A stretch of 64,000 bases of DNA from Alphaproteobacteria bacterium (GTDB lineage: Bacteria; Pseudomonadota; Alphaproteobacteria; Micavibrionales; Micavibrionaceae). The number at the start of each line of letters is the position of its first letter. The first letter of the stretch is position 1. A program made the translations under genes and the position numbers. Location of the stretch: assembly GCA_021775915.1 (NCBI GenBank), contig JAJFGW010000046.1:1-64000 (forward strand), given 5' to 3'. Shown here piece by piece: positions 44,752 through 54,203 of this stretch. The notes under the pieces were generated by a model. The model saw nothing but the letters and a program-made list of their open reading frames with translations. It made no database searches and was not told the DNA's origin.

Positions 44752-46182
44752 ATGAAATTTATCAAAAATATTTTTGCGTTTTTCTTTTCAAAGAAGTTCG
44801 CCACTTTTCTTGTGGCTCTTTTTCTAGTCATTGGTCTGGCTATTGCGTGGCAACCGTTTTTTGAACTGTTTGACCGCTATGAAGAATATTTTCTGGGGTT
44901 CTGGTGGCTTGCACAGCTTATAACCATCATCACCTTATATGTGACAACGCCAAGCTGGAAACTGGGCTTTGGCCGCAGCCTTATTTTTGCCGCCGGGATC
45001 GGCGCGCTGGGCAGTATTATCATGATGATGCTGGAAGGGCCGGGCGATGCCATAGCACCGGTTATTTTTACGGCCGTAGCCTTTGCCGGGTCTTACCCGC
45101 TGCTCAATCATGTTGTGCAATCCGATCCCCATGCACTGGACAAGCTATCGGCAGAATCAAAACATCTGAAAGATTTCTCCGCTTTTTACCAGCGTGAATT
45201 GCAGGACTGGATGCATACACAGGAAGAGCGCCGCGAAAAGGCGGTCAGGCAACAATGGATAGGACTTTGCTTTGCCATACCGGCTTCGATGCTTGTCACA
45301 GGCCTTATAGATTATTTTATTATTCCGGACGTTGTCAGTGAAGATGGCAGCATCTGGGACTGGGTTGTCTTTTTTGTCTGGGCTATCGCGATGATCATAA
45401 CCTGCGGTCTTGCCTGCACCCCGGCCTGGGAGCTGAAAGAAGAAATGAAAACACAGCTTCTTGGCAAGCTTTCCGGCTATTTTGGCGATTTAACCCATCA
45501 CAAAAAACTGGAAAATTTCAATGCTGATAAATTCAAAGATGTCGGCCTGATTAAGCGTTACAACAAGAAAGACGTTGATGACGGCTTCACCGGCAAACAT
45601 GACCATGTCAGCTTTATCCTGACAGAAATTGACCTGAAACATGTCACTGGCCACGGCAAAAACAGACACACCGAGTTTGTATTTGACGGGCTTATGGTCG
45701 TTATGAGCTTCCCGATGCCGTTCAAAGGTAGAACACTCGTTTTAAAAGACAAAGGTAAAGTAGGAAACTGGTTGAAAGACAAGGGCACAGACCTTGAGCG
45801 CGTTAACCTGAACATCAAACAGTTTGAAGATAAATTCGAGGTTTATTCCACCGATCAAATAGAGGCCCGCGCGATTTTGACACCCGATTTAATGGAAAAT
45901 TTGATCAAGCTCGGCGCTCTGATGGACGAGACAGATGAACTGGGCGCAACGACAAACAATGTTGAAATGGCTTTTGATAACAGAGTGCTGATGATCACAA
46001 TAGCCACAAGCAAGGATTTGTTTGAACTTGGACATCTGGATGCCAGCATGGAAGATACGGCGCGTATTGCCAAATTTGCCCGTGAAGTCGGCCTGATATA
46101 CGAAATCATCGATATTATGGAGCTAAACCGCAAGGCAGAAACCTTTTCAGCGCTAAAAGGGGAAGTGTTGAGCAACGAATAA
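44752..46182 (+). CDS. DUF3137-type membrane protein
   Basis: A 476-aa protein with two N-terminal TM helices (about 15-34 and 45-65), two more near 75-110, and a further TM pair around 166-220, followed by a soluble C-terminal domain. The C-terminal stretch KHDHVSFILTEIDLKHVTGH followed by a strand with FDGLMVVMSFPMPFKGRTLV resembles DUF3137 (Galanin-type family in some databases). No catalytic residues are evident. The function is unknown. It lies alone between the cyclic-nucleotide-binding genes and the M16 protease pair. Confidence 0.6.
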   Translation: MKFIKNIFAFFFSKKFATFLVALFLVIGLAIAWQPFFELFDRYEEYFLGFWWLAQLITIITLYVTTPSWKLGFGRSLIFAAGIGALGSIIMMMLEGPGDAIAPVIFTAVAFAGSYPLLNHVVQSDPHALDKLSAESKHLKDFSAFYQRELQDWMHTQEERREKAVRQQWIGLCFAIPASMLVTGLIDYFIIPDVVSEDGSIWDWVVFFVWAIAMIITCGLACTPAWELKEEMKTQLLGKLSGYFGDLTHHKKLENFNADKFKDVGLIKRYNKKDVDDGFTGKHDHVSFILTEIDLKHVTGHGKNRHTEFVFDGLMVVMSFPMPFKGRTLVLKDKGKVGNWLKDKGTDLERVNLNIKQFEDKFEVYSTDQIEARAILTPDLMENLIKLGALMDETDELGATTNNVEMAFDNRVLMITIATSKDLFELGHLDASMEDTARIAKFAREVGLIYEIIDIMELNRKAETFSALKGEVLSNE

Positions 46183-46202
46183 CTATAGGGTATAAGGTTC
46201 TC

Positions 46203-47579
46203 ATGAAAGTTTTTCGGCTTTGCCTTATATTGATGTTACTTTCCGCGCCTGCGGCTTATGCCCAAGGAACGGCGCAAGAAAAAACCTTTAACGCGGAGAG
46301 TTTTACTCTGGAGAACGGCATGCGCGCCGTTGTGATCCAGAACCACCGCGTTCCTGTTGTCACCCATATGGTCTGGTACGGTGTTGGCGCAGCCGATGAA
46401 GCGCCAGGACAATCCGGCATTGCCCATTTTGTTGAACACCTTATGTTCAAAGGTACAGACACTGTGCCCCCCGGAGAATTTTCAAAACGCGTCCGCGCCC
46501 TTGGCGGCAATGATAATGCCTTTACGGCACAGGATATTACCGCCTATTTCCAGTCGATCTCTGTAGATCATCTGGAAACGGTGATGATCATGGAAGCGGA
46601 CAGGATGAGGAATCTGGCCTTCCCGCCAGATGATATTGATTCAGAGCGCCTTGTTGTACTGGAAGAGCGCCGTCAGCGCACTGAAAATAACCCCACAGGG
46701 TATTTTTTCGAGCAAATGCGCACCGCGCTGTTTCCCAACCATCCCTACGGCAACCCGGTTGTGGGGTGGCTGCATGAAATGGAGGCTTTGACACATAAGA
46801 ATGTCTCTGATTTCTATAAAAAATGGTACGCACCAAATAATGCCATTCTTGTCGTGTCCGGCGATATTACCGCCGCGCAGATCAAACCACTGGCCGAGAA
46901 AACATACGGCGTCATTTCGGTTCAGGAAACACCCGAAAGAAACTGGACAAGCGTTCCTCCTTTACTGGCAAATACGCGCCTTGTCATGTACCACCCTTCG
47001 ATAAGACAGCCTTTGATCCAAAGGCTTTACCGCGTTCCCAGTACCATACAAGACAAAGAAATTTCTCTGGCTCTTGAGGTTTTGACCAGCATCATGGGAG
47101 ACGGGGCGAGCTCGCGCTTTTACAAGTCCCTTGTCGTCGAACAAAAAATTGCCACCAGCGCCGGGTTTCGTTATAGCGGAACGGCCATGTCAGATGCCGT
47201 ATTGCGGATAAGCGCAACACCTACCGCCGACACAGAACTTGAAACAGTTGAAGCCGCTATTGATGATGAGCTTCGTACACTTGTGAAAGAGGGCGTAACA
47301 TCGCAGGAGCTAATCGATGCCAAAACCCGCCTGATTGACGCGGCCGTTTTTGCCCGTGATAGCCTGAGCGGCCCGGCGATGATTTTTGGTTACGGCCTGA
47401 TAACCGGCGGCACAATGGATGATATTGAATACTGGCCACGCGATATAGAGGCCGTGACAATCGAGCAAATCAACACGGCGGCGCGACAGTTCCTTGATCC
47501 GGATAATAGCGGCACCCGGCCTCACGTCACGGGCTATATTTTGCCGCCTGAAGAAAAAGAAGAAGGGGCGGTAGAATGA
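46203..47579 (+). CDS. M16-family zinc metalloprotease, catalytic subunit
   Basis: A processing-peptidase-like (pitrilysin/PqqL) protease of 458 aa with a Sec signal peptide (FRLCLILMLLSAPAAYAQ). The inverted zinc motif HxxEH is intact: His75 and His79 in AHFVEHLMFKG, with the third ligand Glu in VVLEERRQRTENN. It then has the family duplicated fold (PDADDIDS to C-terminus). It likely works in the periplasm with the following inactive subunit, as in bacterial M16 heterodimers. The stop overlaps the next start. Confidence 0.93.
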   Translation: MKVFRLCLILMLLSAPAAYAQGTAQEKTFNAESFTLENGMRAVVIQNHRVPVVTHMVWYGVGAADEAPGQSGIAHFVEHLMFKGTDTVPPGEFSKRVRALGGNDNAFTAQDITAYFQSISVDHLETVMIMEADRMRNLAFPPDDIDSERLVVLEERRQRTENNPTGYFFEQMRTALFPNHPYGNPVVGWLHEMEALTHKNVSDFYKKWYAPNNAILVVSGDITAAQIKPLAEKTYGVISVQETPERNWTSVPPLLANTRLVMYHPSIRQPLIQRLYRVPSTIQDKEISLALEVLTSIMGDGASSRFYKSLVVEQKIATSAGFRYSGTAMSDAVLRISATPTADTELETVEAAIDDELRTLVKEGVTSQELIDAKTRLIDAAVFARDSLSGPAMIFGYGLITGGTMDDIEYWPRDIEAVTIEQINTAARQFLDPDNSGTRPHVTGYILPPEEKEEGAVE

Positions 47580-48937
47580 GATTTATCCTGCAAATATCTC
47601 TATGTTTTCTGCTTGTTTTTCAAGTCACACTCGCAGAAGCCAAAGAAAAATTACTCGACATTCAGGAAGTAACCAGCGAAAGCGGTATAACAGCCTGGCT
47701 GGTTGAAGACAGAACATTGCCGATTATCTCGCTTAAATTTTCTTTTATCGGCGCTGGCTCCGCGCTTGATCCGGAAGACAAACAAGGGCTGGCGCGGCTT
47801 GTTTCAAACACGATAGATGAAGGTGCAGGAAACTATGACAGCCAAAACTTTCAGAAAACGCTAGGGGATAACAATATCAGCCTTGGCTTTAGCAGTGGCC
47901 GCGATAGCTTCGGCGGTAGCTTGATGACATTATCAAAGCACAAAACTTTAGCCTTTGACCTTCTCAGACTGGCGCTTAATGAACCGCGCTTTGACGCAGA
48001 ACCGATGGAGCGCATGCGCGCAGCCAATCTGACGCGGGTCAGGTCGGCCTTATCAGACCCGAACTGGAAGGCCGCGCGGCTGCTCAATGACATTGCTTTT
48101 GCCGGGCATCCTTATGCCATGAATAGCGGCGGCACATTAACGAGCCTGCAAAATATCACGGTAGAAGACCTGAAGAACTTTACAAAAACGAAGCTGGCGC
48201 GGAACTCTCTGCGAATTGGCGTAACCGGTGACATCACAGCGGAAAACCTTAAAACCGTGCTCGATCAAATTTTCGGCGCTCTGCCCGAAAAGGTAACCTT
48301 GCCTGCCGTTAAAGATTTAGACGTACAGAATGGCGGGGAAATTGTTCTTTATGAGCAGGACATTCCGCAGACCATAATTCAAATCATGCAACCCGGCATT
48401 GGCCGCAAGCACCCTGATTATTATACAGGCATGATTATGAATTTTATTCTCGGCGGCTCGGGCTTTGGCTCCCGCCTGACAGAAGAAATAAGAGAAAAGC
48501 GTGGCCTGACATACGGTATCCATAGCTCATTTTACGATATGGAGCATCTGCAAGCTTTGAGCGTTTCAACATCAACAAAGAATGAATCCGTTGGCGAGAT
48601 GCTGGGGCTTATAGATCAGGAGTGGCGCAAAATGAAAGACGCTCCCGTCACCGCCGATGAATTAAAAGACGCCAAATCCTATTTGATAGGCTCCCTGCCG
48701 CTGAGCTTGTCTTCAACCGGGAAAATTTCCGGAATCCTTTTAAGCTTGCAGCTTGATGATTTACCGCTCGATTATCTGGACAGCCGCGCCGGTAAAATTA
48801 ATGCCGTAAGCGCAAAAGACATTCAAACATTCACCAAAGAGCTTTTAACGCCGGACAAACTAACCATCATTATGGTCGGGAAGCCAGAGGGCGTAACGCC
48901 GACAAAGATAGTGGACACACTTCCTAATGTTGAGTGA
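47576..48937 (+). CDS. M16-family protease, inactive partner subunit
   Basis: A 453-aa homologue of the preceding gene, with signal peptide (LQISLCFLLVFQVTLAEA). The region equivalent to the zinc site reads LARLVSNTIDEGAGNYDS: both His of HxxEH are gone, so it is non-catalytic, while the C-terminal regions (GSGFGSRLTEEIREKRGLTYG) conserve the substrate-binding R/Y pair of the partner subunit class. It probably pairs with the upstream subunit to form the peptide-holding half. It overlaps the protease gene by 4 bp. Confidence 0.92.
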   Translation: MRFILQISLCFLLVFQVTLAEAKEKLLDIQEVTSESGITAWLVEDRTLPIISLKFSFIGAGSALDPEDKQGLARLVSNTIDEGAGNYDSQNFQKTLGDNNISLGFSSGRDSFGGSLMTLSKHKTLAFDLLRLALNEPRFDAEPMERMRAANLTRVRSALSDPNWKAARLLNDIAFAGHPYAMNSGGTLTSLQNITVEDLKNFTKTKLARNSLRIGVTGDITAENLKTVLDQIFGALPEKVTLPAVKDLDVQNGGEIVLYEQDIPQTIIQIMQPGIGRKHPDYYTGMIMNFILGGSGFGSRLTEEIREKRGLTYGIHSSFYDMEHLQALSVSTSTKNESVGEMLGLIDQEWRKMKDAPVTADELKDAKSYLIGSLPLSLSSTGKISGILLSLQLDDLPLDYLDSRAGKINAVSAKDIQTFTKELLTPDKLTIIMVGKPEGVTPTKIVDTLPNVE

Positions 48938-50474
48938 AAAATCGGAATGGCACGCGCTGCAAACCCATCGAAAAGAGATGGAGCATATACATATGCGCGA
49001 CCTGTTTGCGCAAGACCCGCAACGCTTTCAGACATTCAGTTTAAAACATGAAGGACTTCTGGTTGATTACTCCAAACACCGCATTACCGGTGAAACATTT
49101 GCGCTGCTGATGGATCTGGCCAAAGCCTGCGACGTTGAAAGCTGGCGTGACCGTATGTTCGCGGGCGAAAAAATTAATGCCACAGAAAACCGCGCCGTTC
49201 TACACACCGCCCTGCGCGCACCCTCTAGTGAAACGGGCATAGATTCCATCCATGAAACACTGGACAGAATGAAAATATTTAGCGATTCCGTGCACGATGG
49301 ATCGCGGAAAGGACACACCGGAAAAGCCATTAAAACCGTTATCAATATCGGTATCGGCGGCTCCGATCTCGGGCCAAGAATGGTTTGTGAGGCTTTGGCT
49401 CCTTACCAAGATAAAAACATTGCCGTCCGGTTCGTATCAAATATAGACCCGTCTGATATGGCTAGCGCTCTGAGCCGCTCCGATCCTGAAACGACACTAT
49501 TTATTATTGCCTCCAAAAGCTTCACGACACAGGAAACAATGGCGAATGCAGCCCTCGCCCGGCAATGGATTTTAGAAAATCTTAAAGACGAAAATGCCAT
49601 CGCAAAACATTTCATTGCCGTATCCAGCAATGAACAGGAAGCGACAAAATTTGGTATTGATCCGGGCAACATATTCACCTTTGGCGACTGGGTTGGCGGC
49701 CGTTATAGCCTTTGGTCATCCGTAGGGCTTCCCATTTGCATTGCCGCCGGTTTTGAAAACTTCAGAAGCTTGCTCGACGGCGCTTACATTATGGACAAGC
49801 ACTTCCGGGAAGCACCTTTATCCGGCAATCTCCCTGTCATTTTGGCCATGCTGGGCATTTGGACTCGTAATTTCTGGGACGCGCAAAGCCATGCGATCCT
49901 GCCCTATAATCACTATCTTTCGCTTTTGCCCGCTTTTTTGCAGCAGCTCGATATGGAATCAAATGGCAAAAGCATTGATCGTAACGGCAATGAAATTGAC
50001 TATGAAACAGGCCCTGTTATCTTTGGACAACCCGGAACCAATGGTCAGCATGCTTTTTATCAGCTCATTCATCAAGGAACAGCGGTTATTCCCTGCGATT
50101 TCATCGCAACGCTAGAAGGTGAAACGCAGCAACATAAAACCCTACTCGCTAATATGGTAGCGCAAAGCCAGGCCTTAATGCAGGGCCGCACGTCAAAAGA
50201 GCCGCACCGCTGCTTTGAAGGAAACAGGCCGAGCACAACAATCCTGCTGCCAAAACTGGACCCGTTTCATCTCGGTATGCTGCTTGCCCTGTATGAGCAC
50301 AAAGTCTTTGTGCAGGGCCTTATATGGGACATTAACAGCTTCGACCAATGGGGCGTTGAGCTAGGCAAAGAGCTTACGGAAGATATTCTGGCAAAAGACA
50401 GAAACGAGGCAGACTCCTCAACAGAAGGGATTCTTGACTATATCCGAACCCATACAGGTAAACATGTGGTATAA
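48927..50474 (+). CDS. pgi: Glucose-6-phosphate isomerase
   Basis: Interconverts glucose 6-phosphate and fructose 6-phosphate, 515 aa. It carries the phosphosugar-binding signatures VINIGIGGSDLGPRMVCEAL, SKSFTTQETMANA and GGRYSLWSSVGLPI, the catalytic Glu in FLQQLDMESNGKS, GTNGQHAFYQLIHQG and, near the end, QGLIWDINSFDQWGVELGK. The ATG at 48927 overlaps the end of the M16 gene by 11 bp; the N-terminal part LSEKSEWHALQTHRKEMEHI supports this start or one slightly downstream. Confidence 0.96.
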   Translation: MLSEKSEWHALQTHRKEMEHIHMRDLFAQDPQRFQTFSLKHEGLLVDYSKHRITGETFALLMDLAKACDVESWRDRMFAGEKINATENRAVLHTALRAPSSETGIDSIHETLDRMKIFSDSVHDGSRKGHTGKAIKTVINIGIGGSDLGPRMVCEALAPYQDKNIAVRFVSNIDPSDMASALSRSDPETTLFIIASKSFTTQETMANAALARQWILENLKDENAIAKHFIAVSSNEQEATKFGIDPGNIFTFGDWVGGRYSLWSSVGLPICIAAGFENFRSLLDGAYIMDKHFREAPLSGNLPVILAMLGIWTRNFWDAQSHAILPYNHYLSLLPAFLQQLDMESNGKSIDRNGNEIDYETGPVIFGQPGTNGQHAFYQLIHQGTAVIPCDFIATLEGETQQHKTLLANMVAQSQALMQGRTSKEPHRCFEGNRPSTTILLPKLDPFHLGMLLALYEHKVFVQGLIWDINSFDQWGVELGKELTEDILAKDRNEADSSTEGILDYIRTHTGKHVV

Positions 50475-50522
50475 TTTCCTAGTGTTTACTCTAATGGGAA
50501 CCATGTGCAGGAGTATTTCTAT

Positions 50523-51830
50523 ATGAGCGCTGAAACTTCCGGTTCCAGCCTTGAACGCGTTACGCAGCGCGAACTTGATGAAGTCATAAAAAAACATATG
50601 ACTTTTATCAAGGGCATTCGTGGCGGTGCGCGCGCCGTTATGAAATTCAAAGATATGTCCGGTTTGCATTTTCGCGGCGCGGATTTGTCCCAAGCCGACT
50701 TTACCGGCTCTGTACTTACGGATGCTATCCTTACGCAGGGTACCTTTCAGGGGGTTTCCTTTTTTGCCTGCGATTTGCGTAATGCAGAGCTTGAAAACGC
50801 CAATTTCGTCCGCGCCGATTTTCGCGGCGCCTATGTCGCCGGAGCCAATTTAACTGGCGCGGATCTGGAAAAAGCAGATTTGCGCGAAGGCAAAATCATG
50901 GAGCGCGGCGCAAAAGGCGCGCTGGAAGATATGGGTTGGGGTGATGGCAGTCAAAAATCACAAAAAACCATCTTTGCCGGGGCCAAATTACATGAAACAA
51001 ATTTATCAGGCTCCCGCGCCTCTGCGGCCGATTTTGCCGATGCCGACTTATCCGGCGTTATCGTCAAAGATGCCGATTTTAGCGGGGCAAACCTGGAAGG
51101 CGCGAACCTGTCTGACGCTGACTTTACAGGCTCTGACCTTAGCAATGCTAATTTAGCCTCTTCAATCATGACAGGCACCGTCCTCGCCATGACAGAAACG
51201 AGCGGCTCAAACATCAAAGAGGCCTTAACAGAAGACTCTATGGGCTCAAAAATAGAAGATCTTGAAAAAACGCTGCCGGAGCTCCTCGAAGATCATACCG
51301 CATGGGTCGCCACAGCCGGAAAGGACGGACAACGGCTGGATTTAAGTGGCTTTGACCTACGCTATATTCTGGATCTTGGGCAATATCCCTTAACAGCTAT
51401 CAAGGCTATAGGCGCCAATTTTTTGAAACAAAATTTAGAGGGGGCCCAAATTCAAAGTGCCCAGCTGGACCGTGCCGATATGCGGGACTGTAATTTAAGA
51501 GATTCAGATATGCGCGGCGCTTCCTTAAAAAACACCAAACTGGCCCGGTCTGATTTATCAGACGCTAACCTGACGCCGCTTAAATTCACGAATAAAGACG
51601 GCTCTGAATGGCTGCAACGCGTTAATCTATCCGGTGCCAATTTGCGCTATGCCATATTACGCGGTGCTAATCTATCCGACGCCATCCTGTCCGGTGCTGA
51701 TTTATCCTATGCCGTGCTGATTGATTGCGACTTACGCCGCGCTGACCTATCCGGCGCATTGCTAGATGGTGCCGATATGAACGGTTCCATGACGCAGGAT
51801 GCCGCTATTGATGAGAAGTATAAGGGATAA
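50523..51830 (+). CDS. Pentapeptide-repeat protein
   Basis: A 435-aa protein largely made of pentapeptide repeats A(D/N)LxX, forming a right-handed quadrilateral beta helix. Dense blocks are ADLSQADFTGSVLTDA, AYVAGANLTGADLEKADLRE, IVKDADFSGANLEGANLSD and, after a 60-aa break (about 231-290), MRDCNLRDSDMRGASLKN and LRYAILRGANLSDAI to the end. There are no cysteine or catalytic motifs. The ATG at 50523 is preferred because CAGGAG lies 9 bp upstream; an in-frame GTG at 50505 lies inside that site. Such proteins are often adaptors or, in some cases, topoisomerase mimics; function here is unknown. Confidence 0.9.
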   Translation: MSAETSGSSLERVTQRELDEVIKKHMTFIKGIRGGARAVMKFKDMSGLHFRGADLSQADFTGSVLTDAILTQGTFQGVSFFACDLRNAELENANFVRADFRGAYVAGANLTGADLEKADLREGKIMERGAKGALEDMGWGDGSQKSQKTIFAGAKLHETNLSGSRASAADFADADLSGVIVKDADFSGANLEGANLSDADFTGSDLSNANLASSIMTGTVLAMTETSGSNIKEALTEDSMGSKIEDLEKTLPELLEDHTAWVATAGKDGQRLDLSGFDLRYILDLGQYPLTAIKAIGANFLKQNLEGAQIQSAQLDRADMRDCNLRDSDMRGASLKNTKLARSDLSDANLTPLKFTNKDGSEWLQRVNLSGANLRYAILRGANLSDAILSGADLSYAVLIDCDLRRADLSGALLDGADMNGSMTQDAAIDEKYKG

Positions 51831-51880
51831 AGCCCAAAAAATAGTTCCCTTACCTGCTCTCCATAATCTATTATTTCCCT

Positions 51881-53641
51881 ATGCGAATCCGTCATCTGCC
51901 TGAAATTCTGGTGAATCAAATCGCCGCCGGTGAAGTCATCGAGCGCCCTGCTGCTGCGGTGAAAGAACTGGTGGAAAACGCGATTGATGCCAGGGCCACG
52001 CAAATTGAAATTGAAATTCGCGAAGGTGGCAAGAGCCTGATCCGGGTTTCCGATAACGGCAGCGGCATGAGCCGCGAAGAACTCGTTGCTGCGCTTGACC
52101 GCCACGCAACATCAAAGCTTCCCGATGATGATTTAATGCATATCAATTCCCTTGGTTTTCGCGGCGAAGCCTTGCCCTCTATTGCCGCGGTCAGCCGGAT
52201 GAATATTAAGACGCGCATGAATGGTGAAAGCTGGGAAATTTCCATTGAAGGCGGGAAGAAACAAGACCCTGCCCCGTCCAACCACCCGTCTGGTACACAA
52301 ATAGACATACGTGATTTGTTTTACGCCACCCCGGCACGGCTGAAATTTCTTAAATCAGACCGCGCCGAGTACATGGCGGTTAAAGATACGTTGCGCCGTT
52401 TGGCGATGGCCTTTCCGCATATTGGCTTTCGCCTGATCCATGATAGCAAAACCGCACTAAATCTCAGCGCGGCAAGCCCCAAAGAAAGGCTCGGCGCAAT
52501 ATTAGGACGGGATTTTGCCGATAACGCTATGCCAATTGAAGCCGAGCGTGAAGGGATTCACCTCACCGGCTATATCGGCCTGCCGACCTTAAATCGCGGC
52601 ACGGCGCAATATCAGTTCCTGTTTGTGAATGGTCGCCCGGTTAAAGACCGCTTGCTGACCGGGGCCGTGCGCGGTGCTTATTCGGATGTGCTGGCGCGTG
52701 ACCGCCATCCGATGCTGGCGCTGTTCCTTGATATTGACCCCCAAGATGTTGACGTTAATGTCCACCCGGCCAAAACTGAAGTCCGTTTTCGCGATGCCGG
52801 ACATATTCGCGGCCTGATTGTCAGCACGCTGAAACACACCCTGCATGAGAACGGCTTTCAAACATCGAGCACTGTTTCAATGCAGGCGCTAGGGGCGATG
52901 AAACCTCACACAAACCCCAACCCCGGCCTTCCTTTTAGCAGTAGCCAGAGCTATATGGGGCAAGGCATGGCGGAAAAACCACGTCAGGCTTATGAGCCCT
53001 ATCAGGGTTTACAGCCCGTTGCCAAAGAAGAATATGCTCCGGTGGAAGAACCTGCCACCTACCCCTTAGGCGCGGCGCGGGCACAGCTTCATGAAAATTA
53101 TATTGTTGCCCAAACGCAAGACGGGCTTGTTGTTGTCGACCAGCATGCGGCTCATGAGCGCCTGACCTACGAACGGTTCAAAACACAAATAGCGGCGCAG
53201 GGCATTGAAAAACAAGGGATTTTAACCCCGGAAATCATCACTCTGGAGGAAAACGAAATGGCGCGACTACTAGAGCGGCAGCAGGACCTAGCAAAGCTTG
53301 GATTAGAAATAGAGGCTTTTGGAAAAGACGCGATTGCCGTGCGCAGTATACCCGCCATTCTGGGTGATAAAGTTGATATTCAAGGCCTGATAAAAGATAT
53401 AGTCGATGACCTCACGGAAAATGACAGCACGCAAAATCTTGAAGAGCGCATTAATGAAATTCTTTCCACCATGGCCTGTCACGGATCGGTGCGTTCCGGT
53501 CGACGCCTAAATGGAGATGAAATGAACGCGCTGCTACGACAAATGGAACAAACACCAAACTCCGGACAATGTAATCATGGCCGCCCGACCTGGATTGAGA
53601 TAAAGTTAAACGATATTGAAAAATTATTCGGAAGACGGTAA
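51881..53641 (+). CDS. mutL: DNA mismatch repair protein MutL
   Basis: GHKL-type ATPase of mismatch repair, 586 aa. The N-terminus has RIRHLPEILVNQIAAGEVIE, VENAIDARATQIEI, SDNGSGMSREEL and GFRGEALPSIAAV. Transducer motifs follow (HPAKTEVRFRD). After a flexible linker (about 320-400) the C-terminal dimerisation domain has VVDQHAAHERLTYE, matching the DQHAxxExxxxE nicking-endonuclease motif found in organisms without MutH, and ACHGSVRSGRRLNG and CNHGRPTWIEI. It thus probably nicks DNA itself. Confidence 0.96.
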   Translation: MRIRHLPEILVNQIAAGEVIERPAAAVKELVENAIDARATQIEIEIREGGKSLIRVSDNGSGMSREELVAALDRHATSKLPDDDLMHINSLGFRGEALPSIAAVSRMNIKTRMNGESWEISIEGGKKQDPAPSNHPSGTQIDIRDLFYATPARLKFLKSDRAEYMAVKDTLRRLAMAFPHIGFRLIHDSKTALNLSAASPKERLGAILGRDFADNAMPIEAEREGIHLTGYIGLPTLNRGTAQYQFLFVNGRPVKDRLLTGAVRGAYSDVLARDRHPMLALFLDIDPQDVDVNVHPAKTEVRFRDAGHIRGLIVSTLKHTLHENGFQTSSTVSMQALGAMKPHTNPNPGLPFSSSQSYMGQGMAEKPRQAYEPYQGLQPVAKEEYAPVEEPATYPLGAARAQLHENYIVAQTQDGLVVVDQHAAHERLTYERFKTQIAAQGIEKQGILTPEIITLEENEMARLLERQQDLAKLGLEIEAFGKDAIAVRSIPAILGDKVDIQGLIKDIVDDLTENDSTQNLEERINEILSTMACHGSVRSGRRLNGDEMNALLRQMEQTPNSGQCNHGRPTWIEIKLNDIEKLFGRR

Positions 53642-53656
53642 GAAGGCGCCGCTGAC

Positions 53657-54172
53657 ATGAACAAAGAACACAAAAAAATTACCCATATTTATGCTGCCCT
53701 AACGGTGTCACTTTTGATGTCATTTTTACCGATGATGGCAGCGGCGGCCATGGCATTGATTATGTTTACCGGCGTCTGGATTGCTGCTTACGCCCTCCGC
53801 AAAAAAGCAGATCATGACAGCCTGACCACCAATCATATGACTTTTATTATCCGCACCATGTGGATCGCCAGTTTCTTTGCCACGATCACCATGACCGCAG
53901 CCTGCATCTATGTCTTAAGCGTTTACGATCCTTCTTCTATCGGCGCTTGCGCCCAAACACTCATGAATAGCGGCGCAGCAGATATGACGGCCATGGAACT
54001 TGCTGTAAAGCCCTGCATGGATGAATTTATGAGCACCAATATGACTTATTTCATTAACGGCGCCGTTATGGGGGCTGGCCCTGTGGTTATATATCTGGGT
54101 TACCGGCTATCCAAAGGCCTCGCGCGCGCCCTCAAAGGCCACCGCATTGGCAATGTTAAAAGCTGGATTTAA
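53657..54172 (+). CDS. 171-aa integral membrane protein of unknown function
   Basis: It starts 15 bp after mutL. It has about four TM helices: the pair at about 11-48 (HIYAALTVSLLMSFLPMM and MALIMFTGVWIAAYAL), a third at about 66-92 (WIASFFATITMTAACIYVL) and a fourth near 133-150 (VMGAGPVVIYLGYRL). A region with two Cys (GACAQTLMN and KPCMDEFM) lies between the third and fourth helix and could form a periplasmic disulfide. The C-terminus is basic. I recognise no family. Confidence 0.6.
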   Translation: MNKEHKKITHIYAALTVSLLMSFLPMMAAAAMALIMFTGVWIAAYALRKKADHDSLTTNHMTFIIRTMWIASFFATITMTAACIYVLSVYDPSSIGACAQTLMNSGAADMTAMELAVKPCMDEFMSTNMTYFINGAVMGAGPVVIYLGYRLSKGLARALKGHRIGNVKSWI

Positions 54173-54203
54173 AAAAAAGAGCCGCAGATTACTCCGCGGC
54201 TCT
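54171..54203 (-). terminator. Terminator of the ABC exporter gene
   Basis: AGAGCCGC (54178-54185) and GCGGCTCT (54196-54203) form an 8-bp stem; on the minus strand it is followed by eight T. It overlaps the stop region of the ABC transporter gene and lies just past the stop of the convergent membrane-protein gene. Confidence 0.85.
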
